Source: VGBV01 sp963813725 (lineage in GTDB: Bacteria > Actinomycetota > Thermoleophilia > Solirubrobacterales > 70-9). From it: a DNA stretch of 64,000 nucleotides. How positions within the stretch are numbered: position 1 is the first letter of the stretch; every line of letters starts with the position of its first letter. A program made the position numbers and the translations under genes. The notes beneath the pieces were generated by a model. That model was not told where the DNA came from. It did not search any database and saw only the letters and a program-made list of their open reading frames with translations. This document shows positions 27,925 to 37,068 of this stretch, piece after piece. The DNA is taken from assembly GCA_963813725.1 (NCBI GenBank), contig CAWFAI010000011.1, positions 1 to 64,000 of the forward strand, written 5' to 3'.

Positions 27925-29347
27925 TCACTTCTTCTTGGCGCGCTTCTTCTTCCCCGCGGCGGTTCCTCGATCCTCCGCAGGAAGTCGTCAACGGTCTTGT
28001 AGAAGCGGTTGGTCTTCGGCGCGGCGATCAGGGGGTCCAGGTGAGCCTGCTCGGACTCGGCGTTCACGAGCACCGACTCCTTCTTCGTCGTCTTGGCGCG
28101 GTTGATCAGGTTGCGCCCGCCCTGCAGCACGCGGCCGTCGGTGAGGTTGGTCTGGATCACGTACAGCGGGTCGTCGATCTTGTTCGTGTGGAACAGGCGC
28201 AGGCCGAGGAAATCGGCGGCCTCGGTCCGCTCCATGGCGCTGGCCGCGTCGGTGTCGATCGTCAGCCGCCGCGGGAAGTACCACTCGACGCCGTTGGCGG
28301 GCTCCTGGCCGAATGCCGCGGCCAGGCGGGCGACCGGCGTGACGCCACCGTCGGCCCACGGCCGCGGGTCGCCCGAGGCCGGCGAGCGTGCCGCCGTTGA
28401 TGTGAATCAGCGCAAGGTCGGCCGGCGAGGTGTCCTGGTCGAAGGCGTGGCCGAACAGGCCCGTGGTGGTCACGGGCACCGGAGGGTTGAACTGCGGGGG
28501 CAGCAGCGCGAAGCCCTGCAGCGTCGAGGCCGGCGAGTTCGGCGCCAGGTGCGCGTAGATGCCTCCGACCTCGGCGAAGAGACCCGTGATCTCGGGGATC
28601 CCGAAGCCGAGCAGGTCGGCGAAGGGATTGCCGGTGCTGAGGTCGTCGATCGCGGCCTGCGTCTCGGCCAGCGAGTCGAGCGAGTCGAAGCTTCCCAGCA
28701 GGCCGCCGTCGATCGCGACCATGCCGATGATGTCCTTGTGGCCCGGTCGCCCGTTGAAGTCCCAGGCGGCGTAGGCGGTGGTCAGGGAGGCGCCGAGCGA
28801 GTGGCCGCCGAGGATGACCTTGCGCTTGCCCTTTGTTGCGCGCCTTGAGCACGACCGCGCGGGCGTCCTGGAGCGCGACCTGCATTCCCCACTGGCGGGC
28901 ATAGGGATGCGAGTTGCCGTTGACGAAGGTGTGGTGGGTCGGCGGGGTGGCGCCGTCGAGGTAGCCGAGGTAGTAGTCGAACATCTCCTGCAGGCTCTTC
29001 TCGCCGCGAAGCGTCTGCGCGAACATCGCCGTGTCCTCGAGAGCCTGCGAGCGGCGGTCGATCGCCCAGACCTGAAGGTCCGGGACGTGCTTGACCAGGT
29101 AGCGGGCCGCCAGCGTGAAGTTGCCCGAGCCGGCGATGGTGCCGGGCATCAGCACCAGCACGTGATCGGCGCTCTTGGGGCCGTACTTGTCCACCCAGAC
29201 CTGGTTGAACTGGGCGGGGCCGGGCCCGGCCGGGGTCGGCACGGCCACCCTCGCCTCCCGCGCGGCCGCGGGGCCCGCGAGTGCGAGCATCAGCGCAGCG
29301 GCGAGCGCGAACGCGACTGCATGGTTTCTACGCCCCTGCCCGTTCAT
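27925..29347 (-). pseudogene. Secreted alpha/beta-hydrolase with lysine tail, frameshifted
   Basis: ATG 29347 begins a signal peptide (VAFALAAALMLALAGPAAA). The mature part shows HVLVLMPGTIAGSGNF (oxyanion), VWAIDRRSQALED and, after a slip near 28840, the nucleophile GGHSLGASLTTAYAAWDF. Further slips lie near 28375 and 27960; in the last frame the protein ends AAGKKKRAKKK at 27925. Corrected length about 470. It resembles secreted lipase-like hydrolases of soil actinobacteria. The lysine-rich C-terminus matches a second secreted protein of this window (49499). Confidence 0.72.
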
Positions 29348-29477
29348 CCCTGGACGCGGCAGCCTAGCGCCTGGGTGCCTGAGGTTGAAGGGCGGAAGTC
29401 AAAATCGCTCTGAGCAGGGAAAAAGCGGGCCGTGCGGGCGTCCGACCGCCGATTTTGATACCTTGTTACCCGTAAGC

Positions 29478-29498
29478 GTCGGGGTCCAGGGCCCCGAC
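29478..29498. other. Inverted repeat in the 273-base gap before the zinc-ribbon duplication
   Basis: GTCGGGG (29478-29484) and CCCCGAC (29492-29498) form a 7-bp stem. The surrounding 29348-29620 gap has no gene. It could be an operator or a hairpin in the leader of the zinc-ribbon gene. Confidence 0.3.
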
Positions 29499-29620
29499 AG
29501 AATCTGCAGTGTTTCGCGAGTCACCGCTTGATCGGCACCTTCGCGAACGCTTCGACAGACGGCAGCCCCTCCGATAACGCGTCCGGGGCCGCCGACGACA
29601 ACCGCGGAGGTACCACACAA

Positions 29621-30010
29621 ATGCCCGAGGCCACCACACCCGAGATTGCGCCGATCGAGGCGCCCCGTTCGCGCTCATGGCGCTGCTCTGACTGCAAGGT
29701 AAGCGTCAGCTTCGCCGCGGACCGCGCGCCGATCCAGCCCGACGGCTGGGTCAAGAAGAGCAACAAGTGGGTCTGCCTGCGCTGCCAGCGCGAGCGCGTG
29801 ATGGACCTCGCCGCCTCGGGCCAGGGCGCCGACGGCTGGGCCTCGCGCCGCGAGGCGCTGATGGAGTTCGAGCTGCTCCGCACCCCGGACGAGTCCGACG
29901 TCGTGATCGCCAAGCGGGCCAACTGCTCGACCGGTCACGTGCGCAAGGCGCGCCAGGGCCTGAAGGCCTCCGGCAAGCTGCCGAAGCGCGGCGGCAAGCA
30001 GGCCGCCTAG
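29621..30010 (+). CDS. Zinc-ribbon / HTH-like small protein (family member 2)
   Basis: 129 residues from ATG 29621, preceded by CGGAGG at 29605. Cys22/Cys25 and Cys52/Cys55 form a zinc ribbon (WRCSDCKVSV and WVCLRCQRER). The second half (FELLRTPDESDVVIAKRANC, STGHVRKARQGL) matches the IAK...VRKAR segment of the gene at 6943. It ends in a basic tail (KLPKRGGKQAA). I know no named family. The two intact members plus one decayed copy in 64 kb suggest a lineage-specific expansion of small regulators. Confidence 0.75.
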   Translation: MPEATTPEIAPIEAPRSRSWRCSDCKVSVSFAADRAPIQPDGWVKKSNKWVCLRCQRERVMDLAASGQGADGWASRREALMEFELLRTPDESDVVIAKRANCSTGHVRKARQGLKASGKLPKRGGKQAA

Positions 30011-30176
30011 GCTCGCTCGCCGCAGACGCGGCCTCAGCTCAGCTAGGTCTCGTCCGCGGAACCCGGTTCGGCCAGCCCGCGGGGCATGGTCACCACCGAA
30101 GTTGCGCACGGTCTGGGTAATCCCGGTCGCCTCGGTTTTTGAAGCGGGCAGTTCTCGGTCGGCACCCTCCTTCCCT

Positions 30177-30634
30177 CGACAGACGGCAGCCCCTGAGATA
30201 CTGCGTCCGGGCGATGTCGGAGGAGAACCTGAGGTGGTTCCCGCAGATGCTCGAGGCCCCTCACCCGAGATTGCGCGATCGAGGCGCCCCGTTCGCGTTC
30301 ATGGCGCTGCTCTGACTGCAAGGTAAGCGTCAGCTTCCCCGCGGACCTCGCGCCCGTTCAGCCCGACGGCTGGGTCAAGAAGAGCAACAAGTGGGTCTGT
30401 CTGCGCTGCCAGCGCGAGCGCGTGATGGACCGCGCCGCCTCGGGCCAGGGCGCCGACGCCTGGGCCTCGCGCCGCGAGGCGCTGATGGAGTTCGAGCTGC
30501 TCCGCACCCCGGACGAGTCCGACGTCGTGATCGCCAAGCGAGCCAACTGCTCGACCGGCCACGTGCGCAAGGCGCGCCAAGGCCTGACGCCCTCGCGCCG
30601 AGCTGCCGATGCGCAGCGGCAAGCAGGCCGCTAG
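30177..30634 (+). pseudogene. Decayed tandem copy of the zinc-ribbon gene
   Basis: Second unit of the 624-bp duplication. Two one-base deletions between the ATG-equivalent at 30248 and codon 15 put the start out of frame, and another indel near 30600 replaces the basic C-terminus. The central part, from WRCSDCKVSV to NCSTGHVRKARQGL, is still open and nearly identical, so decay is recent. It could still be translated from the internal ATG at 30422, but that would lack the zinc ribbon. Confidence 0.75.
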
Positions 30635-30718
30635 GCTCGCTCGCCGCAGACGCGGCCTCAGCTCAGCTAGGTCTCGTCCGCGGAACCCGGTTCGGCCACC
30701 CGCGAGGCATGGTCACCA

Positions 30719-30919
30719 GCGCAACACGAACGCGAGCGCCATCACGCCGACCCGCGGGTATTCATTGCATACCGCTTTCACGCCCGTGGCCGAGCGAGCG
30801 GCACCCCGGTCGAGCGCGATGCCTTCCACGTCTACAGCTTCCGCGACGCGAGAATCGCGTGCGTAGAGATCTTCGGGACCAGGAGCGAGGCCCTCGAAGC
30901 CGCCGGGCTTGAGGAGTAG
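30719..30919 (+). pseudogene. C-terminal remnant of a SnoaL-like gene
   Basis: The last 60 or so codons before TAG 30919 read as a SnoaL-type C-terminus (FIAYRFHARGRASGTPVERD, FHVYSFRDARIACVEIFG) ending in EALEAAGLEE, very like the EALEAAGLSE end of the next gene. No N-terminal half exists: the 624-bp duplication ends just where it should begin. So the duplication or a deletion removed the 5' part. Confidence 0.6.
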
Positions 30920-30922
30920 GTG

Positions 30923-31318
30923 ATGTCGGAGGAAAACGTCGAGCGGTTTCTTGAGGGCGCCGATGCCTTCAACCGTGGGGATTTCGAGGCAGCGCTCGAG
31001 GCATTGCATCCGGAACTGGTGTTTGAGCCCCAGGTCTCGGTCGTCGAGGGGGCGTTCGTCGGGCCCGAGGGGATGAGAGATTTTTTGACCAGCAGTGCCG
31101 ACCTCTATGACACGTTTCAGGTCAACTACACGGAGGTGCGGGATCTCGGAGACCGAGTGCTGGCCTTCGGAATCGCTCGCAGCGTCGGCAAGGAGAGCGG
31201 AATCGAAACCGAGGTGCCCGTGGCGGTGGTGGCCACTTTCCGTGAGGGCCTGATGACCCGCTGGAAGGACTACGGGGACAAGGCCGAGGCCCTCGAAGCC
31301 GCCGGGCTGTCGGAGTAG
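30923..31318 (+). CDS. SnoaL/NTF2-like protein
   Basis: 131 residues from ATG 30923 (a GTG directly before it is also possible), with GAGGAG in the 3' end of the upstream remnant as ribosome site. VERFLEGADAFNRGDFEAAL and LHPELVFEP are the classic SnoaL entry. The fold binds small ligands; no function can be given. Its C-terminus is nearly the same as that of the truncated gene just upstream, so these were tandem paralogues. Confidence 0.78.
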   Translation: MSEENVERFLEGADAFNRGDFEAALEALHPELVFEPQVSVVEGAFVGPEGMRDFLTSSADLYDTFQVNYTEVRDLGDRVLAFGIARSVGKESGIETEVPVAVVATFREGLMTRWKDYGDKAEALEAAGLSE

Positions 31319-31389
31319 AGCGCCCGGATCATGGGTGGGGGATCGGTTGTCCTGCGTCGAACCGGGAGGCGTGGACGAGCGCAGCCTGA

Positions 31390-31483
31390 GGATCGAGGCG
31401 ATCGTCATGTCGATGAACGTCATCGAGACGGCGAAGATCATCGCCGCCAAGACGAAGTTCTTGCCCGGGTGCTCCTCCCTCAC
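31390..31483 (-). pseudogene. N-terminal remnant of a DHA2 transporter
   Basis: From an ATG at 31483 on the minus strand, NFVLAAMIFAVSMTFIDMTI is an unmistakable first TM helix of a 14-TM MFS exporter (compare VVVLDASIVNVALP in the gene at 11996). After MTIASI the sequence turns into an unrelated Arg/Ser/Pro stretch. The rest of the transporter is missing, so this is a deletion scar in the 31319-31557 gap. Confidence 0.55.
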
Positions 31484-31557
31484 GGCGACGGCAGCCTACC
31501 CGAGGCTCGCGGTCGCGTGACCTGGGCGCGGCGGCCGGGGCGATAGGTTGTGAACCC

Positions 31558-32001
31558 GTGCCGAATCGCCGTGAGACGAAGCGGAGGCTTGCCAGCGGGA
31601 CGGCGAAGTACGTGGTCAATCCCGTCGTCCGCGGGCTGTTTCGTCTCGGGCTTCCGGCCCCGGGGACTGCGATCCTGGAGACGACCGGCCGCAAGTCCGG
31701 GCGGCCGAGACGCAACCCGGTTACCAACGGCCTCGACGACGGTGTCTTCTGGATCGTCGCCGAGCACGGGCGCCGGGCGAGCTATGTCAGGAACATCGAG
31801 GCGAATCCCCATGTCCGGCTTCGCATCGGCCGACGATGGCGCAAGGGCACCGCCCGCCTTGTCCCCGACGATGATCCACGAGAGCGACTGCGCTACATCG
31901 CCTCGAGGCGCCCTATCGCGAGGCTGAATACGGCGACCGTAAGCCTCATGCAGACGGATCTATTGACGATCCGGGTTGAGCTGAATGGTGAGGAGCCGTA
32001 G
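31558..32001 (+). CDS. F420-dependent (Ddn/DUF385-type) nitroreductase-like protein
   Basis: 147 residues from a GTG. TAILETTGRKSGRPRRNPVT is the signature of deazaflavin-dependent nitroreductases/quinone reductases (Ddn family), followed by WIVAEHGRRASYVRNIEANP. These small split-barrel proteins use cofactor F420 to reduce quinones or other substrates and are typical of actinobacteria. Cofactor binding is inferred from the family. Confidence 0.82.
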   Translation: MPNRRETKRRLASGTAKYVVNPVVRGLFRLGLPAPGTAILETTGRKSGRPRRNPVTNGLDDGVFWIVAEHGRRASYVRNIEANPHVRLRIGRRWRKGTARLVPDDDPRERLRYIASRRPIARLNTATVSLMQTDLLTIRVELNGEEP

Positions 32002-32032
32002 CCCCGAATCATTCGATGACCGTCGTCCCAGC

Positions 32033-32992
32033 TCACGCCAGGAATTCGCGCGTCTGCGTCGATGGGCGTGTGACACGTTCGAGGACGCGGCCTGCGAACG
32101 GCATGTTCCGAGCGCGCCATACGTGTCGCTGCTCGTAGGGCCAGGCGTAGATCGGGTTGCCGTCGCGAACTAGCTCAAGCAGGCTCGGTTGGCTGAGTTC
32201 CTCCGCGGACCACTCGTAGAGGCGTTGCAGCCGTGGCACGATCACCGCGTAGTCGAGCATCCGGCCGAGACGCTGCTCTTGGGCGATATAGCGCTCGACC
32301 TCACGGGCGAGCGGATAGCGGTTCGGGAGCACGCGCCGAAGTGAGAGGAACACTCCCGCCATCCCGATCCGCGGATCGCCGACCAGGCGGCCGAGCGGTG
32401 CCAGACGTCCCAGCGCGAGCCGCGGCGCCGCAACCAGGGCTTGCGCGTACAGCACGCGTGCCAGCGCGACGTTCATGAAAAAGCGCTCCGGTGCGCTCTC
32501 CGCTTCGGCGAGTCCCCGGTGCTCCAGGTAGGCGCTCACAATGCTCGCGTTGTGGGCGCGGTACCAGTTCCGCCCCGTCGGTCTCGCGCCGAACTCCAGC
32601 CAGAGCCGCACGGCCTGCGACGACGGCTCGCCGGCCAGGCCACCCAGGAGCGCGACCGTTTCGCATCCGTCACGCAGCAGTCGCTCGTTGACCGCCCGCC
32701 ACCACACGCTGCCGGGCGGGGACGCCTCGAGCGGATTGAGTACGCCGCGGCGCGCCTGCCAGCGCATGAACGACAACGCCGCCCGTCGGAACGGCAGGTG
32801 TCGCGGTGCGCGGCCCGTCGGCCCGTGGAATACCCGCGCCATCAGGGCAAGCCGCGCCGCCGGATCGTCGCGCACGGCCGCGACCTGCGCCTCAGCCCGG
32901 GGGAGCGCGCCTGCGTCGTGGCTCATCGCCGAGAAGTGATAGCCGGACAGCGGCTCTTGCGGCCGCTCATGCGAACTCGCGCAGGCCACCAT
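32033..32992 (-). CDS. Hypothetical protein, possibly DUF2236 (MpaB)-like
   Basis: About 319 residues, mostly helical and Arg-rich, without signal peptide or TM. Start unclear: ATG 32992 (GAGG about 9 bases before), GTG 33007 or ATG 32926 are in frame. Recognisable stretches: FHGPTGRAPRHLPFRRAALS, WWRAVNERLLRDGC, YRAHNASIVSAYLEHRG and YEWSAEELSQPSLLELV. It looks like the all-alpha oxygenase-like DUF2236 group, but the heme ligands cannot be confirmed. Divergent from the response regulator; its leader overlaps the CTCATC boxes. Confidence 0.5.
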   Translation of the reverse strand: MVACASSHERPQEPLSGYHFSAMSHDAGALPRAEAQVAAVRDDPAARLALMARVFHGPTGRAPRHLPFRRAALSFMRWQARRGVLNPLEASPPGSVWWRAVNERLLRDGCETVALLGGLAGEPSSQAVRLWLEFGARPTGRNWYRAHNASIVSAYLEHRGLAEAESAPERFFMNVALARVLYAQALVAAPRLALGRLAPLGRLVGDPRIGMAGVFLSLRRVLPNRYPLAREVERYIAQEQRLGRMLDYAVIVPRLQRLYEWSAEELSQPSLLELVRDGNPIYAWPYEQRHVWRARNMPFAGRVLERVTRPSTQTREFLA

Positions 32993-33010
32993 GCGCGAAC
33001 GCCTCACGCT

Positions 33011-33027
33011 CTCATCTGATTCTCATC
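33011..33027 (+). promoter_or_regulatory. Two CTCATC boxes, 11-bp phased, before the response regulator
   Basis: CTCATC at 33011-33016 and 33022-33027, spacing 11, oriented toward the regulator gene whose ATG is 36 bases on. OmpR-type regulators bind such head-to-tail repeats one turn apart. The same box and phase occur at 36050-36077 and 36107-36145. Confidence 0.55.
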
Positions 33028-33062
33028 GAATGCTGGAACCTTCGGGGCATGGAAGGGCGAGC

Positions 33063-33737
<675 letters not shown>

Positions 33738-33739
33738 GG

Positions 33740-35104
33740 GTGGACCGCCTCTCGATCAGGGCGAAGCTGACCGCGGCCTTCGCCGCGGCGATGGTCGTGG
33801 TCCTGGTGCTCGCCGGGCTATTCGTGTACGAGCGCGTCAGCAGCGATCTCAACGAGACGCTCGAGAACTCGCTTCGCTCGCGCTCCGACAACCTCGCCTC
33901 GCTGGTGGAGAGCACCGGCAGGCCTCCCGAGCTGAACAGCAACCTGCTCGAGGGCGAGGAGGGCTTTTCATCGGTGCTGACACCGGGGGGTCGCGTGGTC
34001 GCGTCCACACTGCCGTCTGGATCCACGCAGCCCTTGAGCTCCGCGGAGCTTGCCGTCGCCGAGAACGGGCCGGTGTTGACAGACGACCGCACGGTCGAGG
34101 GGGTCGAGGGACAGACCAGGATCCTCGCCCAGCCCGCCGACTCCGGCCCCTCTGAGTACATCGTCGTCGTCGGGGCCTCCACAGGTGACCGCGAGGAGGC
34201 GCTCGCCGGGCTCGCCGGGGCCTTCCTTGTCGGCGCCCCGATCGCGTTGCTGGTGGCCTCGGGCCTCGGCTACCTGCTCGCCGGCCGCGCCCTTGCCCCG
34301 GTCGAGGCGATGCGGCGGCGGGCGGCCGAGATCACCCTGGAGCGGAGCGGCGAGCGGCTCCCGCTGCCCAAGGCCGACGACGAGATCCACGACCTCGGCG
34401 CCACGCTGAACACGATGCTCGACCGGATCGAGGCCTCGCTCGACCGAGAGCGGGTATTCGTCGCTGACGCCAGCCACGAGCTGCGGACCCCGTTGGCGAT
34501 CCTGCGCACAGAGCTGGAGCTGGCCAAGCGCCAGCAGCGATCGCCCGAGGAGCTGAGGGCGGCGATCGCCTCGGCGGGCGAGGAGGTGGACCGCCTCTCC
34601 CGCCTCGCCGAGGACCTGCTTGTGATCGCGCGCTCAGACCAGGGGGGGCTGCCGATCAAGCGCGAGCGGGTCGAGCTAGAGCAGCTGCTTGAGCGCGTCA
34701 GCGACCGCTTCGAGCAGCGGGCATCGGAGGCCGGGCGCTCGATCACGGTGGAGGCCCCCCGGGGTGCCGCCGCGGAGCTCGACCCGCTCCGGATAGAGCA
34801 GGCGCTCGGAAACCTGGTGGACAACGCCCTGCGCCACGGCAGCGGGCGGATCAGCCTCGGCGCCTCCGCCAACGGCGACCTAGCCGAGCTCTGGGTCACT
34901 GACCAGGGTGACGGGCTCAACACCGGATTCGAGAACCGCGCCTTCGAGCGTTTCACACGAGCGGACGAGGGTCGTACCGGAGGGGGCGCCGGTCTGGGCC
35001 TAGCGATCGTGCGCGCGATCGCGCGGGCGCACGGGGGCGACGCCAGGCCCGATGGCGCCCGGATCGTGCTGACGCTGCCCGCGGGCGGCGCCCAGGTTTC
35101 CTAA
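33740..35104 (+). CDS. Sensor histidine kinase
   Basis: 454 residues from the GTG at 33740, right after the regulator stop. TM1 (about 9-30), a periplasmic sensor of roughly 130 residues, TM2 (about 155-180), HAMP, then HisKA with His246 in DASHELRTPL and a HATPase domain with NLVDNALRHG (N box), DQGDGL (G1) and GGAGLGLAI (G2). Intact kinase. The PepSY proteins next door may act as periplasmic modulators of this kinase, as CpxP-like or PepSY proteins do elsewhere; that is inference. Confidence 0.95.
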   Translation: MDRLSIRAKLTAAFAAAMVVVLVLAGLFVYERVSSDLNETLENSLRSRSDNLASLVESTGRPPELNSNLLEGEEGFSSVLTPGGRVVASTLPSGSTQPLSSAELAVAENGPVLTDDRTVEGVEGQTRILAQPADSGPSEYIVVVGASTGDREEALAGLAGAFLVGAPIALLVASGLGYLLAGRALAPVEAMRRRAAEITLERSGERLPLPKADDEIHDLGATLNTMLDRIEASLDRERVFVADASHELRTPLAILRTELELAKRQQRSPEELRAAIASAGEEVDRLSRLAEDLLVIARSDQGGLPIKRERVELEQLLERVSDRFEQRASEAGRSITVEAPRGAAAELDPLRIEQALGNLVDNALRHGSGRISLGASANGDLAELWVTDQGDGLNTGFENRAFERFTRADEGRTGGGAGLGLAIVRAIARAHGGDARPDGARIVLTLPAGGAQVS

Positions 35105-35112
35105 AGACGACT

Positions 35113-35129
35113 CTCACCGCCGCCTAACG
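35113..35129 (+). promoter_or_regulatory. Weak phased box pair before the first PepSY gene
   Basis: CTCACC at 35113 and CTAACG at 35124 keep the 11-base phase of the CTCATC boxes but with mismatches. They lie 80-97 bases ahead of the PepSY start, a distance similar to the 36107 set. Confidence 0.3.
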
Positions 35130-35209
35130 GTGGTCCCATTCGCCCCCTCCAAGGTTGCGGGCGTAATCGAAACCGAGTCCCTCCGAGGGAGGGACGAAAG
35201 GAGAATCAG

Positions 35210-35548
35210 ATGACCCGCAACAAGAAGATCATCGCCGTGGCCGCCAGCGTGGCGGCCCTGGGCGCCGGCGGCGCCGCGATCGCGAGCGCCACCGGTGCCG
35301 GCCCGCTCGGCGAGGAGAACGAGAAGCCGATCAACGGACCGGCTCTCGAGCAGGCGAGCGCCGCGGCGCTGGCCCACACCGGCCAGGGCTCGGTCTCGGA
35401 CACCGAGGTCGGCGACGAGGAGAGCTACTACGAGGTCGAGGTCACCCTCGACGACGGTAGCCAGACCGACGTCCAGCTCGACCGCGACTTCAACGTCGTG
35501 GGCAGCGAGGCCGACAAGGGTGGCGAGGACGAGAAGGGTGGCCAGTAG
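35210..35548 (+). CDS. Secreted PepSY-domain protein
   Basis: 112 residues with AAAGGAGA before the ATG. N-terminal signal/TM (KKIIAVAASVAALGAGG), then one PepSY domain (LEQASAAALAHTGQGSVSDT, YYEVEVTLDDGSQTDVQLD) and a charged tail (GGEDEKGGQ). PepSY domains are extracytoplasmic inhibitors or signal modulators. Adjacent to the kinase gene and paralogous to the minus-strand gene at 35639, with a shared 13-bp terminator between. Confidence 0.85.
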   Translation: MTRNKKIIAVAASVAALGAGGAAIASATGAGPLGEENEKPINGPALEQASAAALAHTGQGSVSDTEVGDEESYYEVEVTLDDGSQTDVQLDRDFNVVGSEADKGGEDEKGGQ

Positions 35549-35578
35549 GCCCCTCCCCGATCCCGCACCCGATCGATG

Positions 35579-35607
35579 ACAAGGGCCCGCCGACGGCGGG
35601 CCCTTGT
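35579..35607. terminator. 13-bp bidirectional terminator hairpin
   Basis: ACAAGGGCCCGCC (35579-35591), loop GAC, GGCGGGCCCTTGT (35595-35607): a perfect 13-bp stem with A/T ends on both sides, between two convergent PepSY genes. Confidence 0.9.
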
Positions 35608-35638
35608 CGTTGCGGTTCGAGCTACAGGTCGAAGGCGG

Positions 35639-35995
35639 CTACTCGCTGCCTTCGTCCTCCTCGCCCTCGCCCTCCTCGTCCTCGCCGCCGCTGTCGTCAT
35701 CCGCGGCGGTTCCGACCGAGTCGAACTGACCACTGACGTGAACCTCTACCTGCGAGCCGTCGGGGCGCTCAACCTCGACCTCGTAGACGCCGGCGCCGTC
35801 CCCATCCTGCTTCTCGACCTCGAGCACGGTGCCGCCGCCGACCTGGTCGAGCGCCGCGGCCTTGGCCCTGTCGGCGTTCGGCCCGGTCACCTGCTCCTCG
35901 GACTCGCCGCCGACGCCGTAGGCGATCCCGATCCCCCCGGCCGCGAGCACCACGACTGCGATGCCGGCGATCAGGACCTTGCGATTGATGTTCAT
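35639..35995 (-). CDS. Secreted PepSY-domain protein, acidic tail
   Basis: 118 residues. Signal/TM (KVLIAGIAVVVLAAGGIGIA), PepSY domain (RAKAAALDQVGGGTVLEVE, VYEVEVERPDGSQVEVHV) and an extremely acidic tail (DEEGEGEEDEGSE). Same fold and layout as the gene at 35210 but only moderately similar. Upstream lie three phased CTCATC-type boxes in its own orientation, so it is a likely target of the neighbouring response regulator. Confidence 0.85.
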   Translation of the reverse strand: MNINRKVLIAGIAVVVLAAGGIGIAYGVGGESEEQVTGPNADRAKAAALDQVGGGTVLEVEKQDGDGAGVYEVEVERPDGSQVEVHVSGQFDSVGTAADDDSGGEDEEGEGEEDEGSE

Positions 35996-36049
35996 CAGGC
36001 TGTCCCTTTCAAATGGGTTGGTGTTGCAGCCGCTGTCGTAGCGCCCGGG

Positions 36050-36077
36050 GATGAGTTGGGGATGAGCCGGGCGTGAG
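36050..36077 (-). promoter_or_regulatory. Phased CTCATC boxes of the minus-strand PepSY gene
   Basis: On the minus strand: CTCACG (36077-36072), CTCATC (36066-36061) and CTCATC (36055-36050), all 11 bases apart, 55-82 bases before the PepSY start at 35995. Confidence 0.6.
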
Positions 36078-36106
36078 GTGGGCCGGATCTGCGCTGTCCG
36101 GAGGCA

Positions 36107-36145
36107 CTCATCCCGGCCTCATCGGGACCTAATAGGACTCTCATC
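36107..36145 (+). promoter_or_regulatory. Phased CTCATC boxes of the lipoprotein gene
   Basis: CTCATC at 36107, 36118 and 36140, with CTAATA at the intermediate phase position 36129: four sites at 11-base steps, about 70-107 bases before the lipoprotein start at 36214 and pointing toward it. Confidence 0.65.
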
Positions 36146-36213
36146 CGCGATCGCGAGGGTGGCCGTGCATCTGTCAAGCGGCCGACTCCCCGGCCCAACA
36201 GAAGGAGAATGAG

Positions 36214-36982
36214 ATGAGCGCCAGCACCATCAGGAAGCCGATCGCGGCAGTCGCGCTGCTCGCCATTGCAATCGGGATTACGGCCTGTGGCGGCGACGAC
36301 GAAGGCAACGGCAACTCGGGCGGCAGCTCATCGCTGCCGACCGGCAGCGAGCCGGCCAACCTCGATCCGGCGGAGTTCACGACGGAGATCACCAACCCCT
36401 ATTGGCCGATGGCCGTCGGCAGCAAATGGGTCTACAGGGAGGAGGACCCCGAGGGCGACCTCAGGGTCGAGGTGACGGTGACCGACCAGACCAAGCGGAT
36501 CGCGAACGGGGTCGAGGCCCGCGTGGTCCACGACGAGGTCAGCCGAGGCGGCGAGCCCGTCGAGATCACCGACGACTGGTACGCCCAGGACGCCGACGGC
36601 ACCATCTGGTACCTCGGCGAGGACACCGCCGAGTACGAGAACGGCAAGGTCGTCTCGCGCGAGGGCTCGTTCGAGGCGGGCGTGGACGGCGCCGAGGCCG
36701 GCGTGATCATGCCTGGCGACCCGCAGCCCGGGCATGGAGTACCGCCAGGAGTACCTGGAGGGCGAGGCCGAGGACTTCGCCTCGGTGCTCGGGTTCGCGC
36801 TCCAGGTCGAGGTCCCCGCGGGCCGCTACGACAACGTGCTGCAGACGCAGGACGTGAACCCGCTCGGGGACCCCCAGCAGGTGGAGAACAAGTTCTTCGC
36901 CAAGGACGTGGGCCCGCTGCTGACCCTCGACCTCACCGGCCCGGGCCGCGAGGAGCTGGTCAGCTACACGCCTGGCGGCTGA
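36214..36982 (+). pseudogene. Lipoprotein of unknown function, single frameshift
   Basis: AAGGAG before ATG 36214. Lipobox GITAC (Cys about 25), Gly/Ser linker, then FTTEITNPYWPMAVGSKWVY and YLGEDTAEYENGKV, a pattern seen in secreted actinobacterial lipoproteins. One extra G in the CCCGGG run at 36726-36732 breaks the frame; MEYRQEYLEGEAEDFA continues and the protein ends at 36982, about 255 residues in all. Four phased regulator boxes precede it. Most likely a sequencing indel in a real gene. Confidence 0.75.
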
Positions 36983-37068
36983 CCCGGCTGAGATACTGGC
37001 GCGGCGCCGGGACCGCCCGGCGCCGCGCCCGCACAGGGCGCGCGTTGGGGATAACGAAAGGGAGAGAT

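Larger units (their letters stand above)
29553..30800 (+). repeat. 624-bp tandem duplication
   Basis: CGACAGACGGCAGCCCCT at 29553 recurs at 30177, TCATGGCGCTGCTCTGAC at 29675 recurs at 30299 and GCTCGCTCGCCGCAGACG at 30011 recurs at 30635: always exactly 624 bases apart. The first unit holds an intact zinc-ribbon gene; the second is diverged by substitutions and small indels. Similarity fades after about 30720 (GGCATGGTCACC). The end given here is an upper limit. Confidence 0.85.

Noticed and set aside
35570..36076. Plus-strand frame opposite the second PepSY gene
   Set aside because: Starts inside the terminator hairpin and reads as Leu/Val/Ala shadow; the minus strand has signal peptide and PepSY domain.
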